Origin: Tanypteryx hageni
Lineage: Eukaryota > Arthropoda > Insecta > Odonata > Petaluridae
Reading direction: 5' to 3'
Assembly (NCBI GenBank): GCA_028673005.1
Contig: CM054116.1
Span: forward strand, 100,914,207 to 100,978,206
Length of the DNA stretch: 64,000 bases
Shown here in pieces: positions 38,681 through 52,148 of the stretch. Made by a program: the position numbers and the translations under genes. How positions within the stretch are numbered: position 1 is the first letter of the stretch; the number at the start of each line of letters is the position of its first letter. The notes beneath the pieces are model-generated. The model was not told the origin of the DNA. It made no database searches and saw only the letters and a program-made list of their open reading frames with translations.

Positions 38681-41600
38681 TATTATGAAAAAAAGGTCTG
38701 CAAATATGATATATTGCGAAAATACGAGATATAATTCGATTTTATGTACGCGTTTGGGCCCTAGAACAGCGAACAGACCGACAGACAGACTGACAGATAG
38801 ACAGACGGCATGGCGAAACCACTTTTACGGACTCAGCGACACCTAAAACGTCTATTTCCATCAAAATCTCGAAGTCGAATTATTTCAGGATAACACTACT
38901 ACTCAATACATTTACTAGGTATATGATAAAGTAAAAATGTAAACGCTTAAAAAAGGTATTGTCGGTTTTGCATTAGATTATGAATCCAACAAGTGATGAT
39001 GTGATTGGCCGACCTATTTATAAGGCGATTCGCATTCCTAGTTGCTTTGACGGGCCAAATTGAAGTCGTTATTTCTTTGACGAGCCGAAAAAGTTTAAAT
39101 AAGAAATTAAGAGTTGCATAGATGAAAATCATATATAAACATTACTTTGGCTGTAAAAATTCACCGATAAGGATTTCCGACAATAATTCTGATTTAAGTT
39201 TTTGATATGGTATATATTAAATATTGCTTGGTTAATATTAATGCAGCTTCGCAGGCCGAATACCATCGCATGTCCTGCGCAATAGTTGCAATCAGCATAA
39301 CACACACTGAAATAAAAATGGAATAAAGTAACCTTAGGCAATTAGCATGTTCATTAATATGAGAAGAAAACATTATCTATGTGGAACATTCACATTCTAA
39401 ACGGCATGACTTAATATTCAGTATTTTTAATTGAATATTAAAATTGTATTCAATTATTATATAGGTATTTATAATATACTTTTCTTATACTTTACCTGAT
39501 TTATATATATTTTAGTAATAATAATTGTCTGAATTAGCATATTAATTGGGAGATCTTTTAACCCTAAATAGATGTGATAAATACGTCTTATTTCAGTCAC
39601 CTCTGACACAACGCGAATGTACAAGACGAAACTCGTTAGCTTCAAAAGGCAATTCATCAAACATACTTTCATTCTGATTGAGGACAACTTTTCGCGTGTA
39701 TTGAACTTCAAGCTATGGTTGAGGAAAAAATCGGAAATTTTCAAGAGATTTACCACGTCCACAACTGACACGACACATAATGAGTAGGTGCCCCCGTTTT
39801 TCGACGGGAAACTCTCCTAGAGGGTCATTATGAATGGAGAATATCGAATAGAAGATAGGAAAGTCTAAAGCGCTATCATTTCGTGTTGCCATTCAAATGG
39901 AAATGAGATTCTAACGTGTTTAAAATCAAGTAAGTAGGTATATCTTTACTCGCCATGTTAAACGCTAGACATTTCACTCAGCCCTGTGCTTTCAGAAATG
40001 ATCTTTGTAATACGCTATAATTTTACTGTAGATAGATTCTGCAATATTTTTCTTTTTTTTGAGAAACTCTTTTAATGTTTGAAGTGACGTAGCGTTCAAA
40101 CCGCAGAATTCAGTGAAAAGGGGAAAGCTGAAGCAGAGTAACAAACTCGAGACTAATTTAACAAAATATTTTTAAAATGTCATATATATATGCGAAGTCT
40201 TTGGATCAATTTTTTTGAATTAAATCGAACGCGGAGTGATAAAATATAATCAAATCTTGTTAAATGATCCTGTTGTAAGAGTTTCGTTTACTTGATAATG
40301 AAAATATACTTTTTGGAGTTTTAAAAAGGTAGCTACACAATATATCCGAGAAAACTGAATTCGGGTGTCAATATCTCTTATTTACACCTACTGGGTCGAA
40401 CAAAAAAGAAATTAATTAATTAATTAACATACGTGTGTATTTTTTCATAGTTAAGCTAATATAAAAAATCGAATTCCGAAGAAAATCGCAGCTTAAATCT
40501 ACAAAATTAGAAATATACTTATGTATTGTGAAAAAGATGGATTTCTTTGGAGCAAGCTATCGAAAAACATCAAAACACAACAATATCCATAAATATGTAC
40601 AAGTAAATTCGCGAATTACTTTCGACGTTTTTTTCCCTCGCAGGGGATAAATATATGCTCTATTTGAATTTTTTGAATGAATACTATAAAAGTAATAAAC
40701 CTTAATCCTTAATTTTAAAGCCAGGAATCGCGTTTTCTCGGGCGGAGATGTTCACCTTTCCGTTTCGTGGATTCGGAATTGCCATTTTAGCTCCATGCCG
40801 TAACGAGATTTAGAGCATGGCGATATTATATCCGAGATGCATTCTCGTTATCCGGATTGCACAAGCGAGGATCCTTTTTACCCCCCCTTTAATAACATCT
40901 TCGCAATTAAAACCGAAATAATTTCGCTCACCCAAAGGAAGGGGGAGGAGAAGAGAGAAGTGTAATAAAATTGAAAAAATTCCTTATTTCTTTATTCTCA
41001 TTCTCTTGAGGGATGGCAGAACTTCAAAGGAACTTCTCCTCAGACATTATCGTCGATTCGTTTAATTACACGTTTTTGACTCACCAATTATTTTTAATGT
41101 CAGCTTCGCACTTTTATCTTTCTCGTCCTTTCACTCCCGAATTGTGTATCATTTAAAAAGGATCCTTTTTATTTTCCCTCGTTTTTAATTGCGTTGGGTT
41201 TTCTGAGGGTGCACTGGTCTCTCTCCTTCCCCTCTCTGCTCTCCTCCTCTTTCACAAATATCTCTTTCTCTCTCTCTCCTTCTCTCAAACCTTTGCGGGG
41301 AAGACATTCATCCCATTAGAGAGCCCGGAGTGTGTCACAAGAGAGAGCGCAAAACCGCTCGTTATGACGTCAAAGTTTGTACAAAGATCTCTCTACAGAA
41401 AATTTGAAGAAATTGCGCCTCGCGTTTTAAAAGGGAGAACTAGAGGGAGAGGGAAATTAAACCAAAGGAAAAAGGCCTCGCGTTTTCTTTTCTCTTCCTA
41501 CAAGTCTAGGCGTTATGTTCGCTTACACGGTGTACAAAGTCACCTTATCCTTGGTTTGGATCGCGGAGCAGGTTTGCGTGGGAATCCAGCGACGATAGAC

Positions 41601-42677
41601 AAGCTTTGCGCTCGCGCATTTCATGTTCGTGCGGTTTCGAATAGGATGCGGCTGCCGACATAATTTTTTCAGGGTAAACTGCATTCTTTTGACTAGGGAA
41701 AATAAATAATAAATGAGATTTGGGTATCTTTTGTCGACTCAGTGAATATTGGTTAACGATTTGGGAATCTTTACCAAAAATTTGCTCGAGAAAACTTAAT
41801 CTTCACTTAGCTGAGTGTATAAACTCGTCATCTTTTTATAACTTCTAATCGGGCGATATGTTAATTGCGCGGTTCTCTATGAGTCAACTGATTTATTTAG
41901 TAAAAATCTCCTACCGCGCTCGCATCCTTGGCTACTCCTCCAAGGGAAATGTAACTTTTCCATGACCGCTTATTTGTCCTCTTACTTCACCTTATCTCCT
42001 CACATATTTTTTCTCCTTCCGAATACTTTCCTGTCTTTGGAAAATACGCTTGCGTTATTGTACTTAATCTAAACTGCCTTTGATTTTAATGCGTATCATT
42101 TATCGTTTGGAATGCGCATAAAGCACAAGAAACATGTTTGTGATTATCATAGTCCGCGTCTTTAAAAACATGCCTTCATTTTGTGCTAATTATCTTATAT
42201 TATTCACTACCAATAAAACAGTGAAAAGTTTATCCAATTTGCTCCAGATATTCTCGATTTAGGAATGGATACACGCCATATTTATTCTTGCTCCACAGTC
42301 GATACTTCTGGCTAAGATTTGAATAAATTATACGAAAGACTGTACAAGAAACAAAAGCGAAGCATTTACAATGAAAACTTATTTTACCTTGAATAAAAAC
42401 AAACGCCTTGGAAGGAAAAAATTGAATAAATATATTTCGCGAGAAAATAAATAAAAAGGAAAACATGTCAATTTAGAGACGAATTTTAGTCTTGAAATAA
42501 AACATGATCGAATTTTTTAAAATAAAAATTCTTAGTATAAATATCCAGACATTCTGTTCGATAATTTACATTTTAATCGACATACAACTTTTTCGATCCT
42601 TAATCTGAAGGGACGGTATTTCTCTTCAGTTTTCAATGAACCACTTGCAGACTCTCGAGGGACAAACAGTTTACTTT
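38681..42677. other. No gene recognised (4 kb)
   Basis: AT-rich, with a short (GACA)-rich stretch at 38770-38805 and CT-rich sequence near 41220-41285. A 99-codon Arg-rich frame at 41364-41663 (+) has no recognisable domain. Confidence 0.55.
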
Positions 42678-42899
42678 CTACAACACCTTGCGGCAGCGAC
42701 CACGGAACAACACTTCACCCTCCTGACATCGAAACGGCGCGTCAATTATCTTCTGTTCTCTGTTACTCCACATTAATTTGTAAGGCAAAGTTGTGGTTTC
42801 CTCTGCGCTGATAGTATCTACGAAAGGGCCGACCGCACATAGCACCACCACCGCCGCAATGCACAGAAGGACTGCACGACGACTCCTCACATTTACCAT
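42678..42899 (-). CDS. Small secreted two-cysteine peptide precursor, secapin-like
   Basis: A 73-residue open frame starts at ATG 42899-42897, in a good context (GCGAAAATGG), and ends with TAG at 42678. The same frame runs upstream without an ATG, so this is the preferred start. Residues 9-27 are a strong hydrophobic signal-peptide core (AVLLCIAAVVVLCAVG), with likely cleavage near TISA/EE (residue 32). A short spacer follows, then a C-terminal module with the pattern IIDAPFRC...GRCRKVL, in which Cys58 and Cys69 could form one disulfide loop. That spacing and the IIDxP-x-RC start resemble the secapin family of secreted peptides, reported as protease-inhibitor or antimicrobial peptides and as a bee venom component. 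The resemblance is from memory. The peptide could equally be an ordinary haemolymph or cuticle peptide. ATTAAA at about 42571-42576 (- strand) may serve polyadenylation. A non-coding 5' exon is possible. No related neighbour gene is visible. Confidence 0.6.
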   Translation of the reverse strand: MVNVRSRRAVLLCIAAVVVLCAVGPFVDTISAEETTTLPYKLMWSNREQKIIDAPFRCQEGEVLFRGRCRKVL

Positions 42900-43399
42900 T
42901 TTCGCACCTCCAACCGTCTCGCGGACACTGGAGTTCACGGGAAGGAAACTGCATTCTTTATCTGCGAGCTTTTCATCTTGCGTAACAATGCCATCCGCTC
43001 CCTGACTTCACTCGACTTCCGTCTCTCAAAAGCTATAAATCGGTTATGAAAGAACGTGAACCCGTATTCTCCAATTTTTTAATGGACGAAACTAGTGCAA
43101 TTTTCATGTAAATTAAAGCGTCTCTCTAAAGAATTCCATGGCGCGAAAAGGAATTAATAAGCAACACTCACGTCACATTATGTATAAATCTGCACCTCCG
43201 GTTGTTGAAAGCGTCATTATTGATTTCGGGTTTGGAGATCAAATCCTCCACAAGCAAAGGTATATACATACATTTTTAATTACATATACATACGTTTTCT
43301 GTTTCTTTAAAACGATTGTGCACCAGTCAAAGCAAATTTAAACAAAAAGTTATAGATATCAGTAATAAGGTCAGGCTCAACCCTGTGGAATTTACTCAT
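42900..43399. other. Upstream region of the small secreted peptide gene
   Basis: On the - strand this is the 5' flank of the peptide gene. 42900-43040 has higher GC and may be the 5' UTR or promoter; no clear TATA box in the right orientation was found. Confidence 0.35.
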
Positions 43400-45230
43400 C
43401 GAGATAAAGAATGAACTTTGTCACTTCCACAAATTTATTTGGCCCGACCGGGTTCTGTCTGTTCTGTCATTTCTTCATCCTTTTTCTCCAGCCTTTTATT
43501 AAGAATCCTCGTGATGATCATCGAAGTGTTTGACAGAAGGCTTATCGTCCTGTAGTCCTTCACTGCATTGCCTTTGGCTTCTTCTTTAGAGGGATCATTG
43601 TTACTTCTAGGAAATCCCGAGGCCACTCTCCCGTGTCGTAAATCTTAATAATTAATTTCGTGATCGCTTTTAGTCCTTCTGATCACATGACTTTAAGTAC
43701 CTCAGCAAGTATTCCATCGCTGCCTGTGGCTTTCCCTTTCTTTAGTTCCACTATCGCTTTTTCTACTTCGCCCTTCATAATACTTGGTCCTAAGTTGTCG
43801 TCTTCAATGTTTTCCTTATCTCCCAGTTCTATTTTTGCCGATCTTGCCTGCTTGCTGCATATTTCCTTAATGTATTCTTCCCGTACCTGTGCTATATCCT
43901 TTGTTTCTGAGACTATCTTCCCATCCGTATTCATAATTCCTTTACCACGAATTCCATTAGACTTCTTATCTTCTAATTCCAGTGCTCTAGCATACATCAT
44001 ATCGTACCGCCCTAACTTCTCCATTTGTTGTATTCGTCACATTTTTCTTTTATCCAATTTTCTCTAGCTTTATCTGTTACCCATTTCAACTCATTGTTTA
44101 TACGTCTATAGTTGTCTCTGCATTCTTCACTGTTAACGTTTTTCCATTTTCGTCTCTCATCCATTTTCTCCAGCATTTCCTTAGTGATCCCTGGTTTTCT
44201 GATTTTCTTCTCTTGTTTTCCAAGGTATCCTTGATACTGGTTTTAATTTCTTCTCATTCTATATCCACGGTCTTTGGTTTGTTTTCCAAATTTCTTAGGC
44301 GATCTTTCAACTTTATTCAGACTACATCCTGCGTTTCTTTCAGTTTTTATAGATCCCAAGTCTGTCTTTTTCTTCTCGTTTTTCTTATTTGTTTGAGCTT
44401 TGTACTTACGTCAACTATTAGAAAGCTGTGATCAGAATCAATATCTGATCCTGGTTATGCCTTGGCGGTCTTTATGCTGTTCCTGAATCTTTGTTTTAAT
44501 AGGATCTTATCTATTTGGCATCTCATTCTATCTCCTTGGCTTTTCCATGTGTATAACCTTCGTTTATGGTTTTTGAACCATGTATTAATCACTACAGGGC
44601 CATTATTGATGCAGAATTCTACCAGTTTTTCCCCTCCTCGGTTTTTCTTCCCAAGTCCGTACTGCCCGACAGCATTTTCTTCCTGTCCTTCTCCAACTAT
44701 GCTGTTCCAATCTCCCATTATTATGCAATTTGCCTTTCCTCTTCCGTCTTCTTCGTAAATGTCATTAATCTGCTCATAAATCTCCTCGATTTCTTCATCT
44801 TCATGAGCTGATGTTGGCATATTTATCTGGATTATCAGCATGCTCACTGGGACTGCTTTTAGCTTTTTTGCCATCATATGGTTCGTTGCTATTATCTCTG
44901 TCACGCTTTTCATCATATCTTTCCTAAGTACAGAGCTACTCCCCTTTCCCCACTATTTCCTCCAGAGTAAACTACCGTGAACTCTTCCGAATCGAACTGT
45001 CCTTCTCCTTCCCATATAGTTTTGCTCAGTCCTATAATGTCAACTCTATTTCTTCTCATTTATTTTTTATAGTTCTATAGATTTCCTGCCTTTCTCGTAG
45101 TTCTTGCGATTCAAGTGTCTATTCGTAAAATACTTTCGACAAGTGTTTTCCTCAAGACAATCCCCGCCCGGAGATCCGATTGGGGGACTATTTTATCTCT
45201 GGATTGTTTTACCTCGAGATAACTTATATT
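43400..45230 (-). mobile_element. RTE/BovB-like LINE, truncated: endonuclease and start of reverse transcriptase (pseudogene)
   Basis: Read on the - strand it starts with PGGDCLEENTCRK (about 45180). An AP-type endonuclease follows, with IIQINMPTS, IIMGDWNSIVG and NTWFKNHKRRLYTW, then CQIDKIL and SDIDSDHSFLIV after a stop. A linker follows, then VEKAIVELKKGKATGSDGI and KDYRTISLLSNTSMIITRIL, the first RT block, ending near 43434. The FADD catalytic part and the 3' end are absent. Multiple stops and frameshifts make it inactive. Confidence 0.85.
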
Positions 45231-45289
45231 ATCCAACCATATAATCATCAATATGGATTGTAATGTTGTAGTTTCCCTCATGCTTTCCA

Positions 45290-45512
45290 CATCGCAGCAC
45301 TGTAGCCGTTCAAATCGTCCCGATCACGCCTACAGCTGTATTGGATATAGTCCCAGCCAACATCATTTGTTTTCGGCTCTATACCATACTGACAGTACTG
45401 CTGCCTACTGCCAGGCACCGATGATAGTTTTTTTAAAAACCTTCATTCGCGGGGTTTGACACCCGGAACTTTGTGAAACCGACACGCTAACCACTACGCC
45501 ACCAGTGCATAT
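45290..45512 (-). mobile_element. tRNA-derived SINE upstream of the LINE
   Basis: On the - strand an A box TGGCGTAGTGG (45501-45491) and a B-box-like GTGTCAAACCCC (near 45462-45451) form a tRNA-like head. A body follows toward 45290 with no coding content. The exact 3' end was not located. Confidence 0.55.
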
Positions 45513-46026
45513 CAATGGTGTATAGTAGAATATAAATGTTTTAATATGCTAAATTTCGGAATTAGGGAATTCGCTGTCATAAAATATTTTAAGCATATGA
45601 TAAATGATAAATAAATAGTCCTTGTTACAACAAGCATAAAAATTAAAATTTAGAAAAAACAAACAATCGCTTACATAAAAATACGATAGCAAAAAAGGCA
45701 AAAATAAATAGCTGCATATGATAAGAAACTATTTCTCAATTGGCTTTTCACTGTACTGTTATGTGTGGCTATTTAGTTATGAGCGATATAAAAATTTACC
45801 AAATCAAAATTTTAATTTACGAAATTTGCCTATAAGCCAGTAGAAAATCGATAACATTTGAATATACATATTTCAATTACATTGGGTGGAGAAATTGTAG
45901 AATACGTGTTCAAATTGTTATTATACGTGAATTTTCAGATATATTTCACCATGGAGGAATAAGAAGGCTGGATGCATCTGGTCAGTTTTACACCATGGCC
46001 AGGAATACTAAATAAAATAGGAAATA

Positions 46027-46613
46027 CAGGTTTCCCTCTCTTTATGCGAGGGTTGCGTTCCAGGAAAAGACTCATAAAGCGAATTCGCATAAATAGAGCC
46101 CATATTTACATGTAAAAGATACGTTCCACAGGCAATCCCAACTCCCTTCCAAGAGCTCTTCTTTTGCTCCATAACGATTTCTTATGCACTAAATACAAAC
46201 TTAAAACAATTAACACTAAATTCTACTCGACAATAAAAGGAAGCAAACGAGCACAGGTGGTGACTGTTGTGGAGGTTTGAAGTGTTGTCTTGGCCCAACG
46301 TAAGTTCCGCGGACAAGGAGACAAAACTTCTGAAGTGTGATCAAACAGTATCACACGAAATCTCCGTCTCAACTCCACTCTACAAGATCCACTTCACTCT
46401 CATCTCTTTTACTGTAGTACTAACACGCACAGCATAAGAGACAATGGTCGCCTTGTGGTGTAGTGAAGAACTTTCTTTCATTTAGATTGCACTGGCCACG
46501 TAACCGCATAAGAGCTAATCAAAGACACATGAAAAGAAATTCCGGTAGCAATAAGTTTGTCGCATAATAACGAATTCGCATAAAGCGAACCCGCGTAAAG
46601 AGAGGAAAACCTG
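46027..46613. mobile_element. Tigger-like MITE, copy 1 (587 bp)
   Basis: The left end CAGGTTTCCCTCTCTTTATG and the right end AGAGAGGAAAACCTG form inverted repeats flanked by TA on both sides. The CAG start, TA target and the GGTTGCGTTCC stretch after the terminus are typical of pogo/Tigger-derived MITEs. It aligns end to end with 52149-52734. Confidence 0.85.
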
Positions 46614-46615
46614 TA

Positions 46616-48384
46616 CCTAGTTGTATCTTATAACTATGATAAGTAAGATTCAAAGCCCCATTGAAAACGTTTTCGTATCTCTAACCTCATCTGCGCTATT
46701 ACGTGCAACTAGATTGCGACTTAGCCTAAAAGAAATATTTCAAGCATTATTAAAAGAGGATAGCTGGAGATAATAAGAGATAATTTAGTCAGGGAAATTA
46801 TCCAAGTTTATTAATTTTTATTATTATAAGTAGTGATATCACGAGGATAAAGGTAAATAATTTAAGCGTTTTGAAAGTTCCTAGAGATATTTACGATAGG
46901 AATAAGATGCTGAGTTGGAGTTGAACTGTTAAGGATTAATATAAAAATTTACTTTATGAACATAAGAAAATATGAGGCGTTTTGGTCAGCATTGTCTACA
47001 TTTATACCAGTTAAGGTATAGTGTATTTGTTTGTCGCATTCAACCGCTGCGAACTACTTAAAAAGAGATGATTTTGAATGAATGTAACGGCTTCATCTTA
47101 TCCAGCAACCTGTTCATAACATTTTCGGGTTCTGCCCCTCACTTTCTAAAGACCAAAAATTCTTTGTACTCTCAGTAACCGCATCAACTGTTGCCAACTC
47201 TGGCCACTCTTTTTACTCAATAATATAAAGAGCATCGCCGTATAATACCTCTAATGGAGCATGAATTGGTTTTATTTTAGGAAACAAAACGAATAAAAGG
47301 ACCCGCATCTTTATTCATACGTGGTAGTGGACCTTTGATTGCCATATTTTTTTCATCTCCTCTCTTACGTTTTCCTATTTACTTTTTGTTCTCCTCCACT
47401 TACCCAGTCATTTCCCCGAATGGAAGCGAACCATCCTTTCATTACCCCTTAAAGAAAAACCCTCAATCATCCCTATCCCCTTTTCAATTCTCTCTCCACT
47501 CGACCCCTCTTCCTCTCTCTCTCCCCTCTCTCTCAGATTACGCGACCCTACTCCAGCTTCCCTTTCATCAAAATCATTGGCCGTATTTCAATCTTGGGTT
47601 TTTATTTCCCTCCCCCACCCACCTCCCCAGCGACCACGCTTTTCAAAAGGGCTATCGCTAGTGAAGGAGTCGCGAGTGGAGGGGATTAGAAAAAAAAGGC
47701 GGGAAAGGTTACACAAACGGCGGGATAATTCCGGCTTAGACGCCATTTTTACTTCCCTCGACCTCCATTTTGATGTAAAGCTCTCCCTCTCTCTCCTTCC
47801 TCATCAACTCCCTCGCAACCGTCCACATTTTTGGTTCGTTTCTTTCGTTTTCCGCAAGGCGCTGCTGTCGACAGAAAGAAGTGCGGGAAAAGGCGGTGAT
47901 TGCATCAAAATGTTAACGACACGCAAATGAATTCATCCGCCGGGTTTTTTTTTTTATCATTTCCTATCAGGCACTCAGCGATGCGCTCAAAGGAAAAAAA
48001 ATGTCTGCGCTGTTACGATTTTATTTCAGCCAATTTGCTTCGTTATCATGGAGCACTTTCCGACGATGGCTTTTTTCCACGATCTCAGCCCAACGGATTT
48101 TTTCATTCGGCTCTATTCCGATTCAAACTCAATAACCCTGTTGACGTATCAACTTAGTTTCAAATAGGTTGGGTAATTCCTGATTTCGTGTATTTTCGCG
48201 AGCCAGCTTAAGGGTAAAGCGAGATTTATGTCTTCCAGATTTAGCGGTTTTTTGATTCGTTGCTGTTTTGGTCATTATGCAAGGAATCAAATCAGAAGCG
48301 TTTTGAATCAATGTCACATGCAGTATTCAGTTATATTGTAAACATCGCGTTTTACGGTCACTATGCTATTTACTCTCGGATTAC
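46616..48384. other. No gene recognised
   Basis: AT-rich to 47300, then CT-rich blocks at 47340-47630 and 47780-47820. Nothing coding is recognisable. Confidence 0.6.
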
Positions 48385-48930
48385 TTGTATTTCTGTAGTC
48401 CCTCGCCTATCGCTAGGAATACGTTCCTGATTTAACCCGCATTTGGCGAGGACCTGGGCTTATGGGACATCGGGGATTAGGGGAAATGACCCAGGATAGA
48501 CATACTTAAAGTCCTATAATGCAGTCCTCAGTATTAAAATGAATATTCCATACTTCAATAAACATGTTTATTATATAAAAATGCAAAAAAATACTCACAT
48601 AATACAAAGGAGAACTGCATATTAATAATATGACGGCAGAATAGTACCTGCTGACGCCACCCGCGTCAAATCCCTCAAGTGAAATCCATCGACTAACTCG
48701 TGGTCCTATCGCGAACTAAAACTACTTTTTCCTATATCTCTCCTTCTCTAGAACGAACATTCTTCAATAAGACTAATTTTTTTAATGTTAAAAAAATTAG
48801 CCAAATAGACACGGCCGCGCGGGGAGCCGCGGATATAGTGTTTGGCAAAACCAGATACAATTTTTCAACCGCGAATGCTTAAAACCGACAATGCTTTAAG
48901 TGTACTTGAAGGGTACGTCGAAATTGCATC
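48385..48930. mobile_element. Possible further Tigger-like remnant
   Basis: GTAGTCCCTCGCCTATCGC, then AATACGTTCCTG and CCCGCATTTGGCGAGG, resemble the left part of Tigger-like elements. AACCGCGAATGC near 48875 resembles an internal part. No right terminal repeat was found, so the limits are approximate. Confidence 0.3.
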
Positions 48931-49213
48931 GACACTGATTTCTACGACGGTATTTAAAGGCGGATGTCTTGTTATATCTAAATCGTGGGGTTAGAATATG
49001 TCGAGCACAGAAAGAAGGGCCAAAAATCCTGTTGCGGTGTCATGGTGACAACTACCGGACAAAATATCTCCTCTAAGTTAACAATCGCGGTGACGGTCCC
49101 AGGTATAAATCACTGTAAGCAGCGGAACTGAGTACACTCAGCTAAAACCATTACTATAGTGGAATGCTCCATTTAAATAATGAGCGTACGCGAAATGAAC
49201 TAATTGTCTGAAA

Positions 49214-49511
49214 GAGTGGTTCCCAACCTGGGTGCCGCGGCACACTGGGGCGCCGCAGCTGATTTTTAGGGTTGCCGCAATAAAATTAGTTCTATAAATA
49301 AATCAACGATTTGGATGTGTTTACAGGTAACTAGGGCATTGTTGTTTTCTCTAATAAATTGATTATAGTGTGGTACCAACAAATGGATATTTCCAAACGT
49401 TGTAATACTCGTTTGTGTAAATATAAGATACTTGTTTGAAGGCTTGGGTGGCGCGAAATTCTGTTTATCATTGAAAGGGTGCCGCTCCTACAAAAAGGTT
49501 GGGAACTACTG
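49214..49511. mobile_element. hAT-type MITE (298 bp)
   Basis: The ends GAGTGGTTCCCAACC and GGTTGGGAACTACTG are inverse complements apart from two positions and match the common hAT terminus CAGTGGTTCCCAACC. Flanking 8-mers GTCTGAAA and GTTTGGAC agree at five positions, consistent with an old duplication. A GGTGCCGC motif lies inside both ends. Confidence 0.65.
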
Positions 49512-49519
49512 GTTTGGAC

Positions 49520-52146
49520 TGTTGAATCCTCTTATCATTTCTTGCAATTTGAACATGGTTCGTATATATATAACGAAGTCGCTATGCTTTGCCACGAAAC
49601 GCAATTAAACACGATATTTCCGTTCATAAACTCAAGTGCGCACATACGATGCTTGAATGTTAACTGACATCGTTAAAAATTATCGGCATGAAATGCCTCA
49701 AAAATCACAGGCTTCTTCGCAATTTTCAAACTCCACCAACCTACGATACTCGTAAATATTCTTCTATTTTCCAATAACTATTCTACTATTTCTCAAGATC
49801 CCTGATGACATTCCTAGACAAGCGAAAACTCGTGACATTCCTTATAAATTCTAATCTATATAAATATATATAAATTCCAGTCTATATAAAAATTTCCACT
49901 GCATTTTCGTTTGTAGAATCCGATAGCCAACTAAATTGCTCCCGCATCAACCAATTTAATACCACGCTCTGTTCACAAAGAAAGGTAGCGTTAACTACCC
50001 GATCGCTTCATTAAAAGCTGCAAAAAGTGGGTGGTTAACTACTGCAATAGATTCGCGTCCTTTGAATGGAAAATAATCAAGAGACGCCTAATTTTCCGTT
50101 TATACGCTTATAAAAGGCGAAATACGAATAACGACGACGGAGAGAATTAAACAGAGGCGCCGATGAAAACACATCCTTCTGGACCTTTTTTTTCTGCCGC
50201 GAAGCATGACTCTCATGTCTTCCGAAGATTATTATCCATCGTTCCTCTGCAGATTTCCACGCGAACGATCATCGACGCAACCACGAGAGCGCTTTGGGTC
50301 GAAAGTTTAACCCCCCCCCTGGTAGCGACACCGGATCTTGCGTACTTTTCACACCCACTGATGGAACGCGGGGTGGGGGTGTTGCTGACCAACTTAAGTT
50401 CCTAAGCAGCTGCGATTGTCGTTGGTATTGCCCCTTGGAGAGGGTTATAGGGTCTCATTTCGGCCCTAGGTACAAGGTAGCGACACCCACGATAGATAAC
50501 CTTTTTGTCGTCGACGAGAAACTTACCGCCGCGAGACTAATTGCTATCTTTTGCGAGTCGCTCGGCAAAACGCGCTCGATTTTCCAAAGGCTTTTTCGCC
50601 GCCTCTCCCTCCATATCCCTCCTCCCCCGCCCTCTTCCTGACGATCAGCCCGAGGCAGGCGCGCACTCACGCTCCCTAGCAGCCCAATCAGGAACTAGTC
50701 TCGCGGATGGAGGTTTTCCTGCGAGACGGAAATTACGTCATTGCGGGGCGCCGTATCATTGGTTGAGAGGGGGAGGGAGAGGAGGTAGGGATGGAGAGCG
50801 GGCCGTCAGGGGTGAGATGGAGGGGGAGAGAGGAGTTGGGGTATAAGACTAGGAGGAGGGGGGAGGAGAAGGGGGATAGGGTCTAATCATTACCCTGAGC
50901 CCTTCCAATTTGCGTTCTATTCAGGAGAGGGGTCCTTTCTCTCTAATCCAATCACCCGCTGTGTTCCACATCATACAGTCATATCTCTCTGTGTGCTTGC
51001 GCCCTCTGCCACCCTTCCCGTCATCCCTTTCGCCACAAGCAGTAAAGCCTCGGCAATCGGAACTGTTTAACCATGGTTTCGCGGTTCGGGAGATCCTTGT
51101 GCCGCTGAGGTCCCCTCCCCCCCCCCCTCCGTCCTCGTAACCTCTCCTATCTCCCTTCCTATTCCTCTCTCTCTCCCTGACTCCCTTCATCCCTTTCACC
51201 CACGGTCGTTTATCACGTCCCGTTTCCGCTCCTCCATCGCCATTTACCTTGCTAGGGAATTTTTTTCCCGAGGGAAAATGCCTCTTCGTTAACTCCTGCG
51301 TTTCAACCAACTTAATGTAACATCAATGGATCCTAACGAATGCGTTAGGATCTATTATATATTTTTGTGTATATGCATGTATGTATGTGCTTGAGTAAAT
51401 AACGAATTTTTATTTGTTCATCTCTCGCTCCTAAAGAGAGTACAGCCAGGTACAATTTTAATAATAATAATATGAAAGGAATTTTGATTTTTTCGCAAAT
51501 TTTGGGATATTTTTTAACATCACAGGATTAGGTGTGGAAAAAACAATAAACATATAACTTATTTGTGTTTTCATTTCGATTACCTGATCGATAATAAAAA
51601 ATACTCTTATTTTAAATGAATTCAACTAATGTTGTGTGTGGCATTAAAGTAAACGGGTCGTTAGGGTACAAATGTAGTCTATCTGCATGTAACTCTTGCC
51701 TCACCATTCAACAGATTTTTGCTTCACTCAACTCACCCGAGCAGTACTATCTTAAATTGCCATTTGAGAATTTTATGAAAATTTTTAAAAGAGGATTTGT
51801 TAAGGAATTTATTTGTATAATACAAAATAATCTCAATTGCTTTCTGCGAAATTTTCAAACGTCTCGCAAAGGGCTCGTTCGACATTTTGAAGTTGTCATA
51901 TATACCAATAAATCACCAATGGGTTATTCTTTAAAGCTTATTTCATCTTTCCTAATCCTCGGTTAAATCTATTTAAAGTTTAAAAATATATTTCGTTCTT
52001 TATTTCGATTGCAAAATAATTTCGATTTTCTTCATTTCTTAAAAAAGCTCCATTTCATCTCTCGACGATCGTCGCGTATTTTACAGGGCGCCCTTTTATC
52101 CCTAGATGTTTGAGTCGTAAAAATGAAGCAAATGTTTCATTTGTTA
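49520..52146. other. No gene recognised; CpG-richer block at 50100-51250
   Basis: 50100-51250 is more GC- and CpG-rich than its surroundings and carries purine-rich (50760-50880) and pyrimidine-rich (51100-51190) blocks. It could be a promoter region, but no exon was found next to it. Confidence 0.45.
51329..51352. repeat. Perfect 10-bp hairpin
   Basis: GATCCTAACG, loop AATG, CGTTAGGATC: a perfect palindromic hairpin. No pol III or rho-like context is visible, and its role is unknown. Confidence 0.7.
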
Positions 52147-52148
52147 TA

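Noticed and set aside
38770..38805. GACA/GACAGACGG stretch, also hinted at near 26310 and 32700
   Set aside because: Too short and degenerate to define a repeat family from this window.
41364..41663. 99-codon Arg-rich frame
   Set aside because: No signal, domain or homology that I recognise; likely chance.
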